Positions 32,999 to 45,059 are shown, counted from the first letter of the stretch. The stretch is DNA of 64,000 nt from Cladosporium sp. IMV 00045 (GCA_001931905.2 MSJI02000178.1:1-64000), one strand, 5' to 3'. A program made the numbers and translations. The notes: generated by a model not told the origin, from the sequence alone.

Positions 32999-34936
32999 TT
33001 ACATGCCATCCCACCAAGTGTAGTTGTTTGACTGCTCGGGAGTGTCGAAACGGAGCTCAGAGCTGGAGTTGAGGGGTCTCTCGGGCCATGCATTTGCCAA
33101 CCCAACCCAGGCCTCGATGTTTGCAAAATCAGCGTGCGTCTTCTCGCCAACGTGGACGCCATAGCCAGTACTGCAAGATTTGCTTGGGTAGATGCGGGTG
33201 GTGAGTGCGAATCGGTCATTAACGAAAACCTCGAGAAGAGAACCATCAAGGATCACACGGAGGTTGATGTCCTCGCGTTCCCCGGTACTGGCGAGGGTGA
33301 AGGGCCTGAAGTAACCAATGACAGGTTCGTGGTTGAACTCCTTCATGTTGCTGCTGTGGGAGCGGTCCACGACAACAGTGTCATTAGAAGGAATGTAGAA
33401 GATATCGGTATATTCTTCGCCATCCGGCGAAGCAGCCACCGTCAATCCAACGGGGCCAGATGGGACCTGGAATGTAGCTTGAAGTTCAATCGAAGGCGCC
33501 GACTGGTTTGCCAGAATCTTCGAGTTGTTGAAAGTCTGGGAGTTGTCGTGAACGGCGTGCTTGGATCCCTCACGCAGGCCTTCGACAATGTTATCAACAG
33601 GCTTGCGGCCCTGGGTGAATACATGGTAAGTGCCGTTTTCGTTTTGTCTGAACGTGACATCGCCGTTGGCAAGAGTACCATTAGGGTTCAGGACATCGCA
33701 AGTCTCATGAGGGAAGATGACTCGAGGGATTGCATATGCACCTTGGAAACCTTGCTGCACGGTAGAGAATAATCCATTGTCACCACGGATATCTTCCGGG
33801 GCCCAGACCCATTGGATTCGACGGTCATTCTTGGTATCATTGAATGAAGCGACAGCATATCCCAGACCCCAGTCGGCCGCACTAGCCGCAATAGGGTTGA
33901 ATTGCACGCTGCCGTTGTCCCGTCTAGTAATGGTACCTTCATTCCAAAGAGACCAGCGTGTGTTGTTGTGGAAGGAGACCTCACCACCCTCAGTTCCCAT
34001 TGTTGTGTAGTAGTGCAGGTCACCGTGGCGGTCAGTGAGCGCATAGAAGCCAGAAACCTCAAAGTTGAAAGCGTTGTTACCAGTAGCAAGTACGGGACCA
34101 AATGAAGAGTTAGCCTCGGGCTCCCACAATGCACCGAGGAAGGTCCATGAAGTCAGATCACGCTTCGGTGCGGAGTAAAGTGGCATACGAGGACCGACAC
34201 CTTTGATACCGGAACCCAAGACCATATAATAATGAGGTTCAGATTGCCCAAGCAGGTTGTCGAGAGCAGGCCACGGCTCGAAAGCAGGATCCCGCATTCC
34301 GGTAACATTCCAATACATAGGCACAGTTCCGGTTGTGTCATTGATCACCGGGTTGTTCTCGTACTTTTCCCAAGTGAGGCCTCCGTCTTTGCTAGACGCC
34401 AGGCTCTGCGTTTCGGTGTATGGCCAGTAGTGGCTAGTCCAGTGTGTGGGAAGTTGACTAACAGAGGTGTAGAGTGCCAATATCGTGCCGTCTTCTTCAC
34501 CCTGCATGTTGACCGGCTGAGCAGTGCCACTGAAAATACCAAGTCCATCGTAGGATCCATTGCCAGAGGGGGCGAGAGCAACGGCATTGTCGTTCTCCCA
34601 GCCACCGACGTCGGTCCAAGAGACCATGTCTTTGCTCTTAGCATGTCCCCACGAGATATTACCCCAGGCAACATGATTGGGGTGCCACTGGTACATGATG
34701 TGGTATTCGTCTCTCCACGGATCATACATGGGACCGCAGGGATCGTTAATCCATCCAGCGGGTGCCTGCATGTGGCTGTAGGATCTCCAGCGGGTGAACA
34801 AGGTGTTGTTGCCCATGGAGCGCACCTGTTCAGACGTGAGGGACGTACATGTGCTGTCGGCGGAAGAGTAGTCTGGCACAGCGCGCGCAAGCGCGGCCGG
34901 CAAGATTGTCGAAAAGACTGCCAAGGAGCTCTTCAT
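32999..34936 (-). CDS. Secreted GH32 beta-fructofuranosidase (invertase/fructosyltransferase type)
   Basis: Single exon, 645 aa from the ATG at 34936, chosen because it starts a signal peptide (MKSSLAVFSTILPAALARA); a longer in-frame Met lies 33 codons upstream. Glycoside hydrolase 32: nucleophile Asp65 in GWINDPCGPMYD, then FSGTA, the Arg-Asp pair in GMRDPAFEPW, and the acid/base Glu in FNFEVSGFYAL, followed by a C-terminal beta-sandwich with LRVILDGSLLEVFVNDR. The NDPCG form of the motif is common in fungal beta-fructofuranosidases. Many N-x-S/T sites suggest a glycosylated secreted enzyme cleaving sucrose or fructans. A TATATA lies at 35002-35007, about 70 bp upstream. It does not fit the amine theme and is probably a neighbour for another reason, such as host-sugar use. 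Confidence 0.92.
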   Translation of the reverse strand: MKSSLAVFSTILPAALARAVPDYSSADSTCTSLTSEQVRSMGNNTLFTRWRSYSHMQAPAGWINDPCGPMYDPWRDEYHIMYQWHPNHVAWGNISWGHAKSKDMVSWTDVGGWENDNAVALAPSGNGSYDGLGIFSGTAQPVNMQGEEDGTILALYTSVSQLPTHWTSHYWPYTETQSLASSKDGGLTWEKYENNPVINDTTGTVPMYWNVTGMRDPAFEPWPALDNLLGQSEPHYYMVLGSGIKGVGPRMPLYSAPKRDLTSWTFLGALWEPEANSSFGPVLATGNNAFNFEVSGFYALTDRHGDLHYYTTMGTEGGEVSFHNNTRWSLWNEGTITRRDNGSVQFNPIAASAADWGLGYAVASFNDTKNDRRIQWVWAPEDIRGDNGLFSTVQQGFQGAYAIPRVIFPHETCDVLNPNGTLANGDVTFRQNENGTYHVFTQGRKPVDNIVEGLREGSKHAVHDNSQTFNNSKILANQSAPSIELQATFQVPSGPVGLTVAASPDGEEYTDIFYIPSNDTVVVDRSHSSNMKEFNHEPVIGYFRPFTLASTGEREDINLRVILDGSLLEVFVNDRFALTTRIYPSKSCSTGYGVHVGEKTHADFANIEAWVGLANAWPERPLNSSSELRFDTPEQSNNYTWWDGM

Positions 34937-35809
34937 CGTGGAAGGATAGAACGTATTGCGATGGAGGAGTTGTCGTCCTATGGAAGGGGAAAAAGGCACG
35001 TTATATATGAAGTCAGCGAAGAAACCACGATTCATGACCCTCTATGCTCCGTGGAGAATAAGAACTGAGTTACTCTGCCGACGTTATCCGTGAGCATCAT
35101 GTCGTCGCAATAGTACCAATTGATACTACTGAATTGCCGCGGACTCGGCGATTCGTGGAGAATGATGGGAGCGGGCCCTCTATTCGGACCGAATGAATAT
35201 TCTGCAGAGTTCCAAGCAGTCTTATAGCGATGCTGAATGAGGTCAAATACCTATGCTGACGTTACGGTCTATTGCCCGAAGCGGAAACACCGCGCGGTCT
35301 GTTCCGATCCGGATCAATCCGATGACCCAATCAAGGTAGGCGCGATAATGAGCATTTCACGTCACTTTTTGCTCGTGGTTGGTGCCATGATATTCCTAGC
35401 GCGACTACTGTGCTGACAGTTCCTGCTTTTCAATGGCCTTTGTGTGTCGCTCTTTCAATCGCGGAATTGAAAGCGATGATGCTTCCTGGAACGTCAGCTG
35501 GAGTATGCGCCGTACCATGCGTATAGGGGCCGCTTTGGTCGTTGGCTGTGTCTTTGACCGGTTCATCTGGACATCTATCATGGGAACCATATAGGACCCA
35601 AGCTTTACGAGACCACCGCGAGTCTCGATTTATCAGCGATACTTTCGTCATTGCCAAGACTTGTCCAATTTCACTCGCTTTACCTAGTCGATGCTGCTGA
35701 CTCAATACTCCATACCCGTACTGCACGACAAACGAGGGCTTGATACAGCCTCGATATCTGGCTTATCCTTCAATCTGTTCCTGGCGTCGATTCCCACTCG
35801 TCACCCCAG
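34937..35809. other. Intergenic region with the GH32 promoter
   Basis: 873 bp. Contains a TATATA box near 35002 for the GH32 gene. No coding sequence recognised in the remainder. Confidence 0.4.
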
Positions 35810-37831
35810 TCACTCCATGGCATTGTTCATGTTGAGCGCCTCCCAATCAATGGTAGGACCTTGGAACTTCTGACGTCGCTCCACCCAGCATAATAGGATG
35901 ATCGCAAACAATCCAACGATAACGATCGAGTTACTAACAGAAACATATTAGCGTAAAGGTAACTAGGGAAAATAGCAGCTATATCAAGATAGAGACGAGA
36001 GTTACTTACTAGTTCATCGAATCCAATGTAGTTGGGACTTTGTTCGGAAAACACAGAAACACACCGCTCACTATCATCCAAAGAATCGAGAACATGTTGA
36101 CGGCATAGCCAGCATTGCCAAGGTTGAAGGGCCTTTTGGGGATCACCGATCGACCGCGGACCAGAACAATACCTTGCGGGACGACGAAGGTGATGTTCAG
36201 CATAAGTACTGTTGTGTTCACAATAGAATTGAATGCTTGAGTGCTTGCAATGTACAGCAAGCCATAGACGACGCAAAAGGCAACCGAGAGAAGTGTTGTC
36301 CGGACAGGAATGCTGTACTTTTTCGAAACAACCTTGAAGTAAGAGGAGTATGGCAATCCATTCTTTTCAGTGTCAGTAACGAGGGATTTGGGATCACGTA
36401 TTCGGGCGCTTCATGCTTAACTTACGTCGCGTGAAAATGCCCATGCGATGCGGCTGCAAGTGATCCATTGTGAGGGCACACAAGCTGCGAGAATATTAGT
36501 CTTCCAACATGCTCCGGGTTTAGAAATTTTCTTTGTTGCCTTACTGTAGTATAGCAAAGTCATATAGGCTTGAATGAAAGTCGCGGCAGCTTTGCTACCG
36601 GTAGCCTGATAAAACAGCTCAAGACTTGGGAGATAAGAATTTTGGATAGCCACGACATCTTTCGTGACTACCAACATTACAAGAATCCAAGTGATGGAGG
36701 TAAACACCCCAATGAGCATGGTGATATTGCTGTCGCAACACGTCTCAGCTCACGCTTTGCGAAAGTGGTAGTTGGATCTAGGGACTTACATGACTCGAGG
36801 GAGTTTGCGACTCGGCTGTGGCATCTCTTCAGCGATGTGAGTGCAAGCTCCTGTTCCGAAAAAGCAGTACTGTCCAGTTGCGATACTCAGCATCCACGCC
36901 GGGCCCGGCGACCAACCACTTGTTCCTTCGTACTCGATAAGGTGTCTCGGCTCATAGTGGTCGCGGCCCATGGCAAGAGCTATGATGATTATCATGATCA
37001 TTCCAAAGACTGAGAGGTATAGGGACGCCTTGGTCATATAGTCGAGGTGCTTCTGCGGCACGGTAAAAATTGGGATGACTGGAAGATTGTGAGCCAGACG
37101 CTTTGGTATTTTCCGTCTCGATGGAATCTTCTTACGTGTTAAGGCAATGACCAAAAGGTATAGCAGATAGACCTGCCATTGTTTAACGACCAGATCCTCA
37201 TGCCAGAAGCTTGCTATTCCAAAAGCAGAGATGGCGACGTAGATGGTGCCGGAGGCCGCATTTGCCCACCAAGCGATTATGTTGAGGAAGCCGACGATGT
37301 ACGCTGCAAAGTTGCGTGTTTTCTCCGGTGCGACAATGTATGTATAATGATATTGACCCTGTCGTCTGTCAGTGGAGATATCAAAAATGCAGGCATTTGT
37401 GCTACGCACTCCCGACGATGGTAAAGCTGAGGAGAATTCAGCGAGGCCAAGGAGGACAAGCCATTGAGCTGCGGCAGATGGTATAAGAGCAAAAAGTGCT
37501 GTCTGGCCTCCTCCATAGAGGAGGACTAGACCGATGATAGCAGCATACGTAAGCCATGAGTTTGTGATGCTGATTGCAGATACGTCAGCACTGGCCTTTT
37601 CTATGCAGCGTAGAGGTTGATTCTTTACCTGAAGGCGAGACCCACAGCTCCTAACCAAGAGAAAGAGCGTTCCAACTCGGCGACATGGCCTTGAGCGCTG
37701 AGAATCGCGTTGTCGAGATCATGCATGTCGTCAACATTTTTCCCAGGAAGTGTCTCGAGCGTGTCGGTATGATCCAGAGGTTTGGAGTCTGAACCATAGT
37801 CGACGATGTTGGGGCTATTCGTTTCCGCCAT
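35810..37831 (-). CDS. APC-family amino acid/choline/polyamine permease
   Basis: Eight exons: 37831-37629, 37569-37410, 37358-37136, 37078-36790, 36729-36545, 36484-36426, 36362-36010, 35933-35810; 531 aa with about 12 hydrophobic segments. Matches the fungal amino-acid/choline permease group (Hnm1/Uga4-like): ELERSFSWLGAVGLAFSITNSW, LAEFSSALPSSGGQYHY, YIVGFLNIIAWWANAASG, GPAWMLSIATGQYCFFG, THIAEEMPQPSRKLPRV, SQWITCSRIAWAFSRDNGLP and FNLGNAGYAVNMFSILWM. The 51-nt second intron is free of stops, so only family spacing reveals it. It would bring a nitrogen compound (amino acid, GABA, choline or another amine) across the plasma membrane, fitting the surrounding oxidases. The substrate cannot be fixed from sequence. 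Confidence 0.9.
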
Positions 37832-39143
37832 TTTGCAGTGTTTGTACGAGAAGTGCTGAGGAAAAGATATTGCTAATCGACAGAACGAAAAATGGTCTGC
37901 GGGCAGGGCACTTGAGGCTTCTTGAGTGCTCGAAGCTCGAACCCCGTCCGTACCGTCGGCTGAGTTCTGGACCCGCACTTCCCCCAGCCTGGGGTTGGGT
38001 GTGGAGAAGTTGTCTTTCCTATCCTGGACGAGTGTTATCTTGCATCCTCTCGAAGTCTATTCCCCTGCTGGATGCAGTAATTGTGCTATGACAATGTTGG
38101 GGGTGAACCATAGATAATGCGACGGATGCATTACACACGTCTTCTCAATGGATCATGCGCTATTCTTCTTATCCTGGCCTGTAAGCAAGGCTCTCTTCTT
38201 GATCGCGGTACTGATACTAAGCCGAGGTTAGATTCAAACAAAATAACGTGACCATGAAAGACCACAAGTGCACCGGCGAGGATATGTGATTCCACCGCCA
38301 TGGCATGCGTTCCACGCGCCGCCTTCAAGCAACGCGAGGGTGCTCTTGCATGTTCATACTTTTCCAGTCCGTACATGTACTCTGTACCATAGATGATTTC
38401 GATATGCGCGTTGCTCCATGCCTCTTGCCGTCACTTTACGCGTAGTTAGCCCTGTTTGTGTTCCCATTTTCGTGCTGCTATCGGCGTTGACCAAGTGGTT
38501 CTAGCGCTTTCCATTGAAATTGATGATTTTAGAGTGGCTTATTAGTCTAGTAGGTTCGCGTATCATCAAGTTCACTATTTCAAGCGCGGCAGCAAGGCGA
38601 TCTGAGATGAACCCGAGAGGTAGTCGGCTCTCCACGTTTCTAGCAGAGCTGCATAGAGGCCTCCGGTCATGTTCCACATACCATGATATAGCTGATCGAG
38701 CGGCACCCTTGGATCATGGCCCTGTCTCGCATCAGTCAGCTACATGTATTCTAGCGTTACCCGAGCCCCAACTGAACCCACATGCTGTTTCTGATCTATC
38801 TCCAATCTCCGTTGCATCCAAAACTCTTGCAGGATCGACATATTGTCCCGTAGGGCAAGTATTCATGTTAACGAAGGAGGTAATGAATTCCGGGAGATAT
38901 TTATGCTTGAGGCTGGAAGCTAAGATAAGCGACAGGAAACATATGTTAACTTGCTTCAAGATACGGCTTTTCTTTGGCCAATTGACAGATGACTGTCATG
39001 CTTATCAGTATCGATCGTCTCGAATTACTTGTACTCATGATCAAATCGCCTTAGCACCCTTTCCAATCCGTCGGCTACCGATAAGAGTGACCAATCTAGT
39101 CAGATCAAGATCATCCTTTCTGATAAATTAAAGCTTGGCTCTT
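37832..39143. other. Long intergenic region
   Basis: 1,312 bp. The longest frame (38514-39131, plus) is 205 codons but has no recognisable domain and an odd composition, so I do not call it. Holds the permease promoter and the 3' side of the RidA gene. No repeat noticed. Confidence 0.4.
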
Positions 39144-39709
39144 CTATAAAGCCATCAGCGCTTTGCGCGTGCGAGAAGAGGGAACGGTCACATACGGGAT
39201 TGCTGCAATACACTCGATCTCGATATCCGCATCCATAGGTAGCTGCTTTACTGCAAAGCATCTAGGGTGAACCATGTTAGCTTGTACAATCTTACTGGGC
39301 CATGAAAACTATTCTGGCATACGTTCTCGAGGGCTTGGTATTGACCCAATATTGCTTATAAACTTCGTTCATCGCAGCGAAGTCTTTCATGTCTGTGAGA
39401 AGAACTGTGACCTTCACAACGTCATCGATGCTTGCACCTGCAGCATGGAGCACATGCTCTAGATTTTCGAAGCATTTGTGCTATAGGGCATTGAAATTAT
39501 TAGTAGCTTGTAGGAATTCATTCAAAGAGGTAGGCTTCTCAACTAACTGTGCGCATCTGAATGCTATCGTCGATAAGCTTGCCAGTCAGAACGTCAACAG
39601 GCAGAGCCCCAGAACAATATACGAGTCCATCGACCACGACAGCCTGGTTGTACAGACCGGCTGCAGAAGCTGGAGCCTTATCGGTTGAGATCGGTATCTT
39701 GCGAGGCAT
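39144..39709 (-). CDS. RidA-type enamine/imine deaminase (keeps catalytic Arg)
   Basis: Three exons: 39709-39548, 39480-39323, 39261-39144; 145 aa, normal for RidA. Features: [20 protein letters not shown] with the conserved Tyr, [45 protein letters not shown] and [12 protein letters not shown]. The SRTC arginine corresponds to the catalytic Arg of E. coli RidA (Arg105), and the later Glu in IECIAA is also kept. RidA hydrolyses 2-aminoacrylate-like enamines and other imines before they damage PLP enzymes; here it could also speed release of ammonia from imines made by the amine oxidases and D-amino-acid oxidase. No targeting peptide is obvious. Its paralogue in block 1 is intronless and lacks the Arg. 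Confidence 0.9.
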
Positions 39710-40372
39710 GTTAAAGGGAATAAAAATGAGGAATGCTTGCTCTCGGTTTGTTTCCAGCACGATTGAAACAACAAGATCTACGGACAAGTCTACATGTATC
39801 GAGATTTGCGCGACTTTGCTAAACTGCTTTCCGCAAGTAGTTAATGTCTGCAGGCCCAGATACCGAAAAACCGGGCAAATCGGAGGGCGGCCCCGGCACG
39901 TCTCACTTTCCTAATGCTGGCGCTCGATCCCTACTCGAGAAATTACACTCTCACATTAGCCATCAACCAGGCGATATCGCGGTCTGTGTATGGCAGATTT
40001 CGGTACAAGAACTTTCGTTTGATATAAATTCCACTTTATGTAGTTTGGGCATGATTTCGGATCACACTGAGATTGCAAAGACAATTCGGTGCTTTTCATG
40101 TGAGAATGGAGTTGCAAATTCAAAGCTCACAGTCTCTCTTGTTCACAGCAGTGGCCGAGGTTATTCTCTCCATCCTAAACAGGTAAAGTAGATTACCTCA
40201 AGCTTCAAGCAAAGACCGATGAGAGTGCGCCAAGTCTAGACGCGCAGACCCAAGCCCTATCAAAACGCTTTGAGCAACTCGGACGTCCTCATACGCAAGT
40301 CTAAGTATCGAAACCAAGAAAACAGTGCTATTCCAGTTATCTGACACTTCCATCGATATCGCTATCTAGAGA
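39710..40372. promoter_or_regulatory. Divergent promoter between RidA and dimethylformamidase-like copy 2
   Basis: 663 bp. A TATAAA is present near 40023. Frames inside it (for example 39844-40191) are not recognisable. Shared divergent promoter suggests co-expression of RidA with the amide-cleaving enzyme. Confidence 0.4.
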
Positions 40373-42676
40373 ATGGAGAAAGATCAAGAGATCATTGGAT
40401 ACGTTGAGCCTTGGATCACGTCACCTGGGGATCAGGTGAACGTCAAGGTATGACTGGTCTAGCATTATGCGAGTACATTGAAATGTACCACTGACTTCTG
40501 GCAGGTATCTTCGACGGAGTGTAACTACACTCATAAGTGTGTGCGACTTTTGGGAGGATTCTATGATGATACAAGCCCACCGAAGGTGGAACAAGTGGAT
40601 GATAAAACGTGTCCCCGCCATCATCAGGGAAGATATCAGCTTGCTCGTCCCGGCTCCTATGCGATCATCGAAAGCTTCAATCAGGCCAAATGGGACGTTA
40701 GAGAAGATTTCGAAGTGGAGCTTTACGCACAACCATACCTGCCGGACCATGACAATGTACAATGCCTCGTGTCCACGTTGGATATTCAAGAGGCGAGCGG
40801 ATTCGCCCTCGTTCTAGATGACGGAAGGCTCCAAGTCTGGTATGGCACAGAAGGGAAGGTCAAGAAGCTCCAAACGGACAGCGTGCTCAACCGTTGGCGC
40901 TGGCACCATTTGTTCGTACGGATGAATCACTTGAGGCTGGAAATAACCATTGAGCAGCTCCCTCGTGTTGCAGAGCCAATTCCAGCGCCAGAAAAAGTCG
41001 TGGCAAAGCTTGCATCTCCGATCAGTCAGGGCAGGTCGCCATTGCTTATGGCTAGCGGTCTGCTCTCTGGATACGATCATGCTACGTCAGTACCCCAGGC
41101 ATTCTTCAATGGTCGCCTGGTCTCACCAAGATTCAAAATCATAAGCCCAAATCCCCGTGAGCTCGCTACATACGACTTTGCAGCGGAGTTGTCGGGCAGT
41201 CGGATTTTTGACACTTCCAGCAATGCATACCATGGGATTCTAGTCAATGCCCCTACCAGAGCAGTGAAGGGTCATAACTGGGATGGATCCACCATCGATT
41301 GGACCAAAGACTCATCACAATATGGTGCCATACACTTTCACGAGGATGATTTGGATGATGCGCAATGGGAGACAGACTTTACGATCGAGATCCCCCCTAG
41401 CTGTCGCTCTGGTTTCTATGCCATCTGGTTAGTAACATCGAGTGGCGTCGAAGATTTTGCCACGTTTTTTGTGCGCCCTACTGCTATATCTGGTGCTGCA
41501 GTCGCTTTTGTGGCGCCGACTTTCACCTACTTGGCTTACGCAAATGAACGCATGTTTGACCAGAGCAAGTCCTCCTCCATGGCCGTACCTGAAGGGAATC
41601 CTAGTCATGTTTCGACTGAGGACTTTGAACGCATGGTCAGACGAACTGACCTGGGCCTGTCGGTCTATGATGTACATCGTGATGGTTCAGGTTGTGTGTA
41701 TTCGTCAAGCAAGAGACCTATCTTAAATCTGCGCCCAGGTTACAAACATTGGGCTCTTGATCGCCCACGAGAACTCAGCGCGGACCTGTTCATGGTAGGC
41801 TTACTCGACGATGTTGGCATTCCGTATGACTTGATCACGGATCATTGTCTACATTCGAACGGTGACTCGATAGCTTCGCGCTACTCAACAATCATCACGG
41901 GAGGTCACCCCGAATACAGCTCTCTAGCTATGCTCAACGCATATACCAAGTTTGCAAAGAGTGGCGGCAACATCATGTATCTTGGCGGCAACGGTTTCTA
42001 TTGGGCTACTTCCACCGACGAATCGACAGACCATCGCATTGAAGTGCGGAAAGGCGATCAAGGCTGTCGCTCCGTTACGATACCCCCTGGAGAGCGTGTC
42101 CACGGTGTAGATGGGCTGGAAGGCGGCCTTTGGCGAAGCCGTGGACGTGCGCCTAATTATCTCTTCGGCGTTGGCTGTTGCGCCTTTGGAACTGGTCAGG
42201 GTCAACCCTACAAGCAGAACATCATGGCTAAGAGTCATCCATTCGCTGCGATTGCTTTTGAAGGAGTGCCGTTCGACGAACTCGTCGGTACTCATGGCTT
42301 CGGCGGGGGCGCCAGCGGTGATGAAATTGACCGTTTCGATCTGGAGCTTGGTAGCCCTTCAAATGCGGTGATTCTGGCGACAAGTCTTCGCCATGATGAC
42401 AGTTTCGGTCTTTTCAATGAAGATCAAATGTTCCCTATGATCAATACTCTAGGTCCAAGTTGCGATAGAGTTCGCAGCGACATGATATACTATGAGACAC
42501 TATGTGGAGGATCAGTATTCAGTGTCGGCAGTATTAATTGGTACTCGAGTCTAGGGTGGAATGGTGGTGTCAACACAGTTGCGACCATCACGAAGAACGT
42601 GCTGAAAGAGTTTGAAGCGAGGAATCGAAACGGTAGCGGCTGTCAGGATGATATAACAGTTCAAAAGATGACATAA
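40373..42676 (+). CDS. N,N-dimethylformamidase-like enzyme, large-subunit type (copy 2)
   Basis: Exons 40373-40447 and 40505-42676; 748 aa. Same domain order as copy 1: IIGYVEPWITSPGDQVNVK, RPGSYAIIESFNQ, FFNGRLVSPRFK, YGAIHFHEDDLDDAQWETDF, FTYLAYANERMFDQSKS, FERMVRRTDLGLSVYDVH, GHPEYSS and GGNGFYWATS. Tyr370, Tyr413 and Glu495 are spaced as in copy 1 and are the likely iron ligands by comparison with the bacterial enzyme (inference). The copies look roughly half identical, so the duplication is old. The first intron is shared; the second intron of copy 1 is absent here. No signal peptide. It is divergent from RidA, and its 3' end faces the regulator at 43.1-45.1 kb. Amide hydrolysis to an amine plus a carboxylic acid is the expected chemistry. 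Confidence 0.87.
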
Positions 42677-43055
42677 GATGGAGGTAGTAAGGCTTGGGTC
42701 GATAAGAATTGTGCTTCAAGTAACTTGTCGAGCAAGCTCACACCATACTCCTTCATTACAGCTGCCACTACACGACGCTCTCATAGGGGCTTATGATTCT
42801 GTCACTTGGAATGAGGCGCCTAAAGTGTCCGGCTTCGGTTCAAGGCGTGATCACATGTACCAAAGACAACACGTAAAAGCAACATCTGCATACTACGATA
42901 GCAAGATTTTGTTATCATTCGATTCGATAGGTATAGACCCCTAGCCAGGGAAGTATGCGGCCAATAGAGGGGTGGCTTTCTGTCTCGATGGATATCATGT
43001 AATATTTTTACTCACAGCCATGAATGTAAATAGAAGAAAGATTTTGTGGTTTTTC
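42677..43055. other. Convergent intergenic region
   Basis: 379 bp. Nothing recognised. Confidence 0.4.
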
Positions 43056-45059
43056 CTAGGAAACCCAACAATCGGAGTGGCTCCCTGGAAAGGATGCAAC
43101 ATCGAAGGTGATCCTTCCACTTGGGTCCAATATCGATCCAAACATATCATCTATGCTCTCGAACAGATTTTCCTTCTCAGCTTGTGAGCTCGAGTATCTT
43201 ACTTTGCTCTCAGAGGCATTCCCACATCTTTGTAGTTGACATGACTCGCAACCTACAGACGGAAGGCCCTGTTCTCCAGCGAGCTCTTTTCGCGTGTAAG
43301 CTCGTTCGAAGTTCTCATAGGAATTCACGTGTGTAATGGCCCCATTGCCTGAACAATTCTGACTCGTGGAGAGCGAATGTGTGAGCCTTGCTGGTTCATG
43401 GAGGAGCTTTTGTGTGATACTGATCATCACGTCCAGTGAAGCCCAGGCTCGCCCGAGCTCGAGAAGACTTCCGCACCCAGTTTTGAACTCCTCAAACGCT
43501 TCTTCTTTTTGATGAACGAGATGCGCTTGACGTATGCCTTGATATGAAACTGATAGTGCAAGTGAGATCGCATACGGAAGTATGGGAAGAGAATGCAGCG
43601 ATCGAACTTGGCCGGGACTCATGATACGTATGAGCTGAGTGGCTGCAAGGGTTTGACGAAGACGAGAAGGTGTAGTTACGTCGTAGGAGAAATGGATGCC
43701 CCTTGATCTGTGCGACAGTGCGGAAACGCTGAGATAGGCAACGTGTAGGGTTGCTAGCAATGATGTAGGCAGGTTCCATCCCGCTGAATCATCGACAAAT
43801 CTTGCAAATTCCGGGAAGTCCTCTTCCCAACCTGTAATGGCCGTCGAAACCCTCGGCCGATAAAACTTGAAGATCTGGTTCAAAAGTCGAGTCACCTGTA
43901 GGAGGATGTCAAACGCCGGGAACCCACTTCTCCCGCTCTCGAATACCTCTTGAGAAATATCCTGGTCTGCGATTATCGTGGGCCTTCCGCTCACTGCTGC
44001 ATTGAAACGATCGAGGATCCAGACACACCAGAAAACTTGTTTCATTTGCTGTGAAGCTTGTGACCGAGAGAACCGTGTGGCCCGAAGATGGAGGCCGAGA
44101 CTCTGACAGTGGTGCATTGCTCGCATGACACACATCGAAGACTCATTTACGCCATGCCGCCCTTCGCTATGCATTGATAGCAGTGCATGTATTCTTATCA
44201 GTGTCACTTTATCGTACTCATGGTGCGCAGCAATAGCCACCTTAATACGGCAGTAGAGAGCGCTACTGAAGGCCCTGATGGAAGGCTTCGCCCCTGTGTT
44301 GGAATGGGGTAGATACGCCTCAGCGTCCGCTTCTTTTGTGGCAACTAGACAAACCGCATACACGTACACGTCAGGCAGCGAACCTCTTCCAAGTGCTTGG
44401 CGAAACTCGAACTCGTCGAGTAGAGGTAGCAAAGGGTGAATCTTCCTGAAATATACGTCGATCAAGCCTTGAACCTGGTCACGGCTGAGGTCTGGGTGAC
44501 TTGCTAAGCCTCCCTTTTGAATGGACTGTGGGAGCGTCGCAGCCCCGTTTCGATCATTTCCATAAACTTTTTGGGTAAATTCAGTCCATTCGCTTTCATT
44601 GATCCAGATGCCGACACCACTTGCTGCTTCTTGGACGCCGGACAGAGAGGAGCCTGCGAATCCGGATTCCGGATTCAGATCGCTGATGAACTGCCAGGAG
44701 TTGGATGCTAGCGTTGGTGACGTGCATGCAGGGGTGGAAGGTCCATTGTGAATTTGATGAGTCGCCATCGATGCGTATTGGTGCCCAATCTGCTCCTTGT
44801 TGCAAGTTTCCATTGTTGTATTGTCAATATGGCATTCTGCCGAGAGTTCCTCGGCTCCCTCCTCACTGCCAAGATGCTCCGAGCCCTTGCGTGCGTGGAA
44901 ACATTGTATCTAGAAATACTTAGTCAATTCTGTTACACAGGGAGGCAGGGGCGCGCAATGTTGACTTACCCTTTGCTGGCGACAGTGTCTGCAGCGCCTC
45001 ATCGATGTCGCACGTGACGGCTCTACGTTGGAGTACTGATTAATGAACCTGTGCTGCAT
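43056..45059 (-). CDS. Fungal-specific transcription factor with an incomplete zinc cluster
   Basis: Two exons, 45059-44970 and 44909-43056; about 647 aa. The body is a fungal transcription-factor middle-homology region (Fungal_trans type): QVQGLIDVYFRKIHPLLPLLDE, LIRIHALLSMHSEGRHGVNES, AMHHCQSLGLHLRATRFSR, QMKQVFWCVWILDRFNAAVSGRP and a C-terminal EKENLFESIDDMFGSILDPS. Before it, across the intron, stands CRHCRQQRIQC, a good CX2CX6C first half of a Zn2Cys6 cluster, but the second half (CX5CX2CX6C) is not there; the next Cys comes 21 residues later. Either the DNA-binding domain is degenerate, or I have missed an exon. The start at 45059 is uncertain; METCNKEQ at 44813 would give a protein without any cluster. 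A candidate regulator of block 2. Confidence 0.7.

Noticed and set aside
34232..35068. Plus-strand frame of 278 codons
   Set aside because: Antisense to the GH32 gene, which is clearly coding with signal peptide and catalytic motifs.
38514..39131. Plus-strand frame of 205 codons
   Set aside because: No domain, no splice or promoter support; probably chance.
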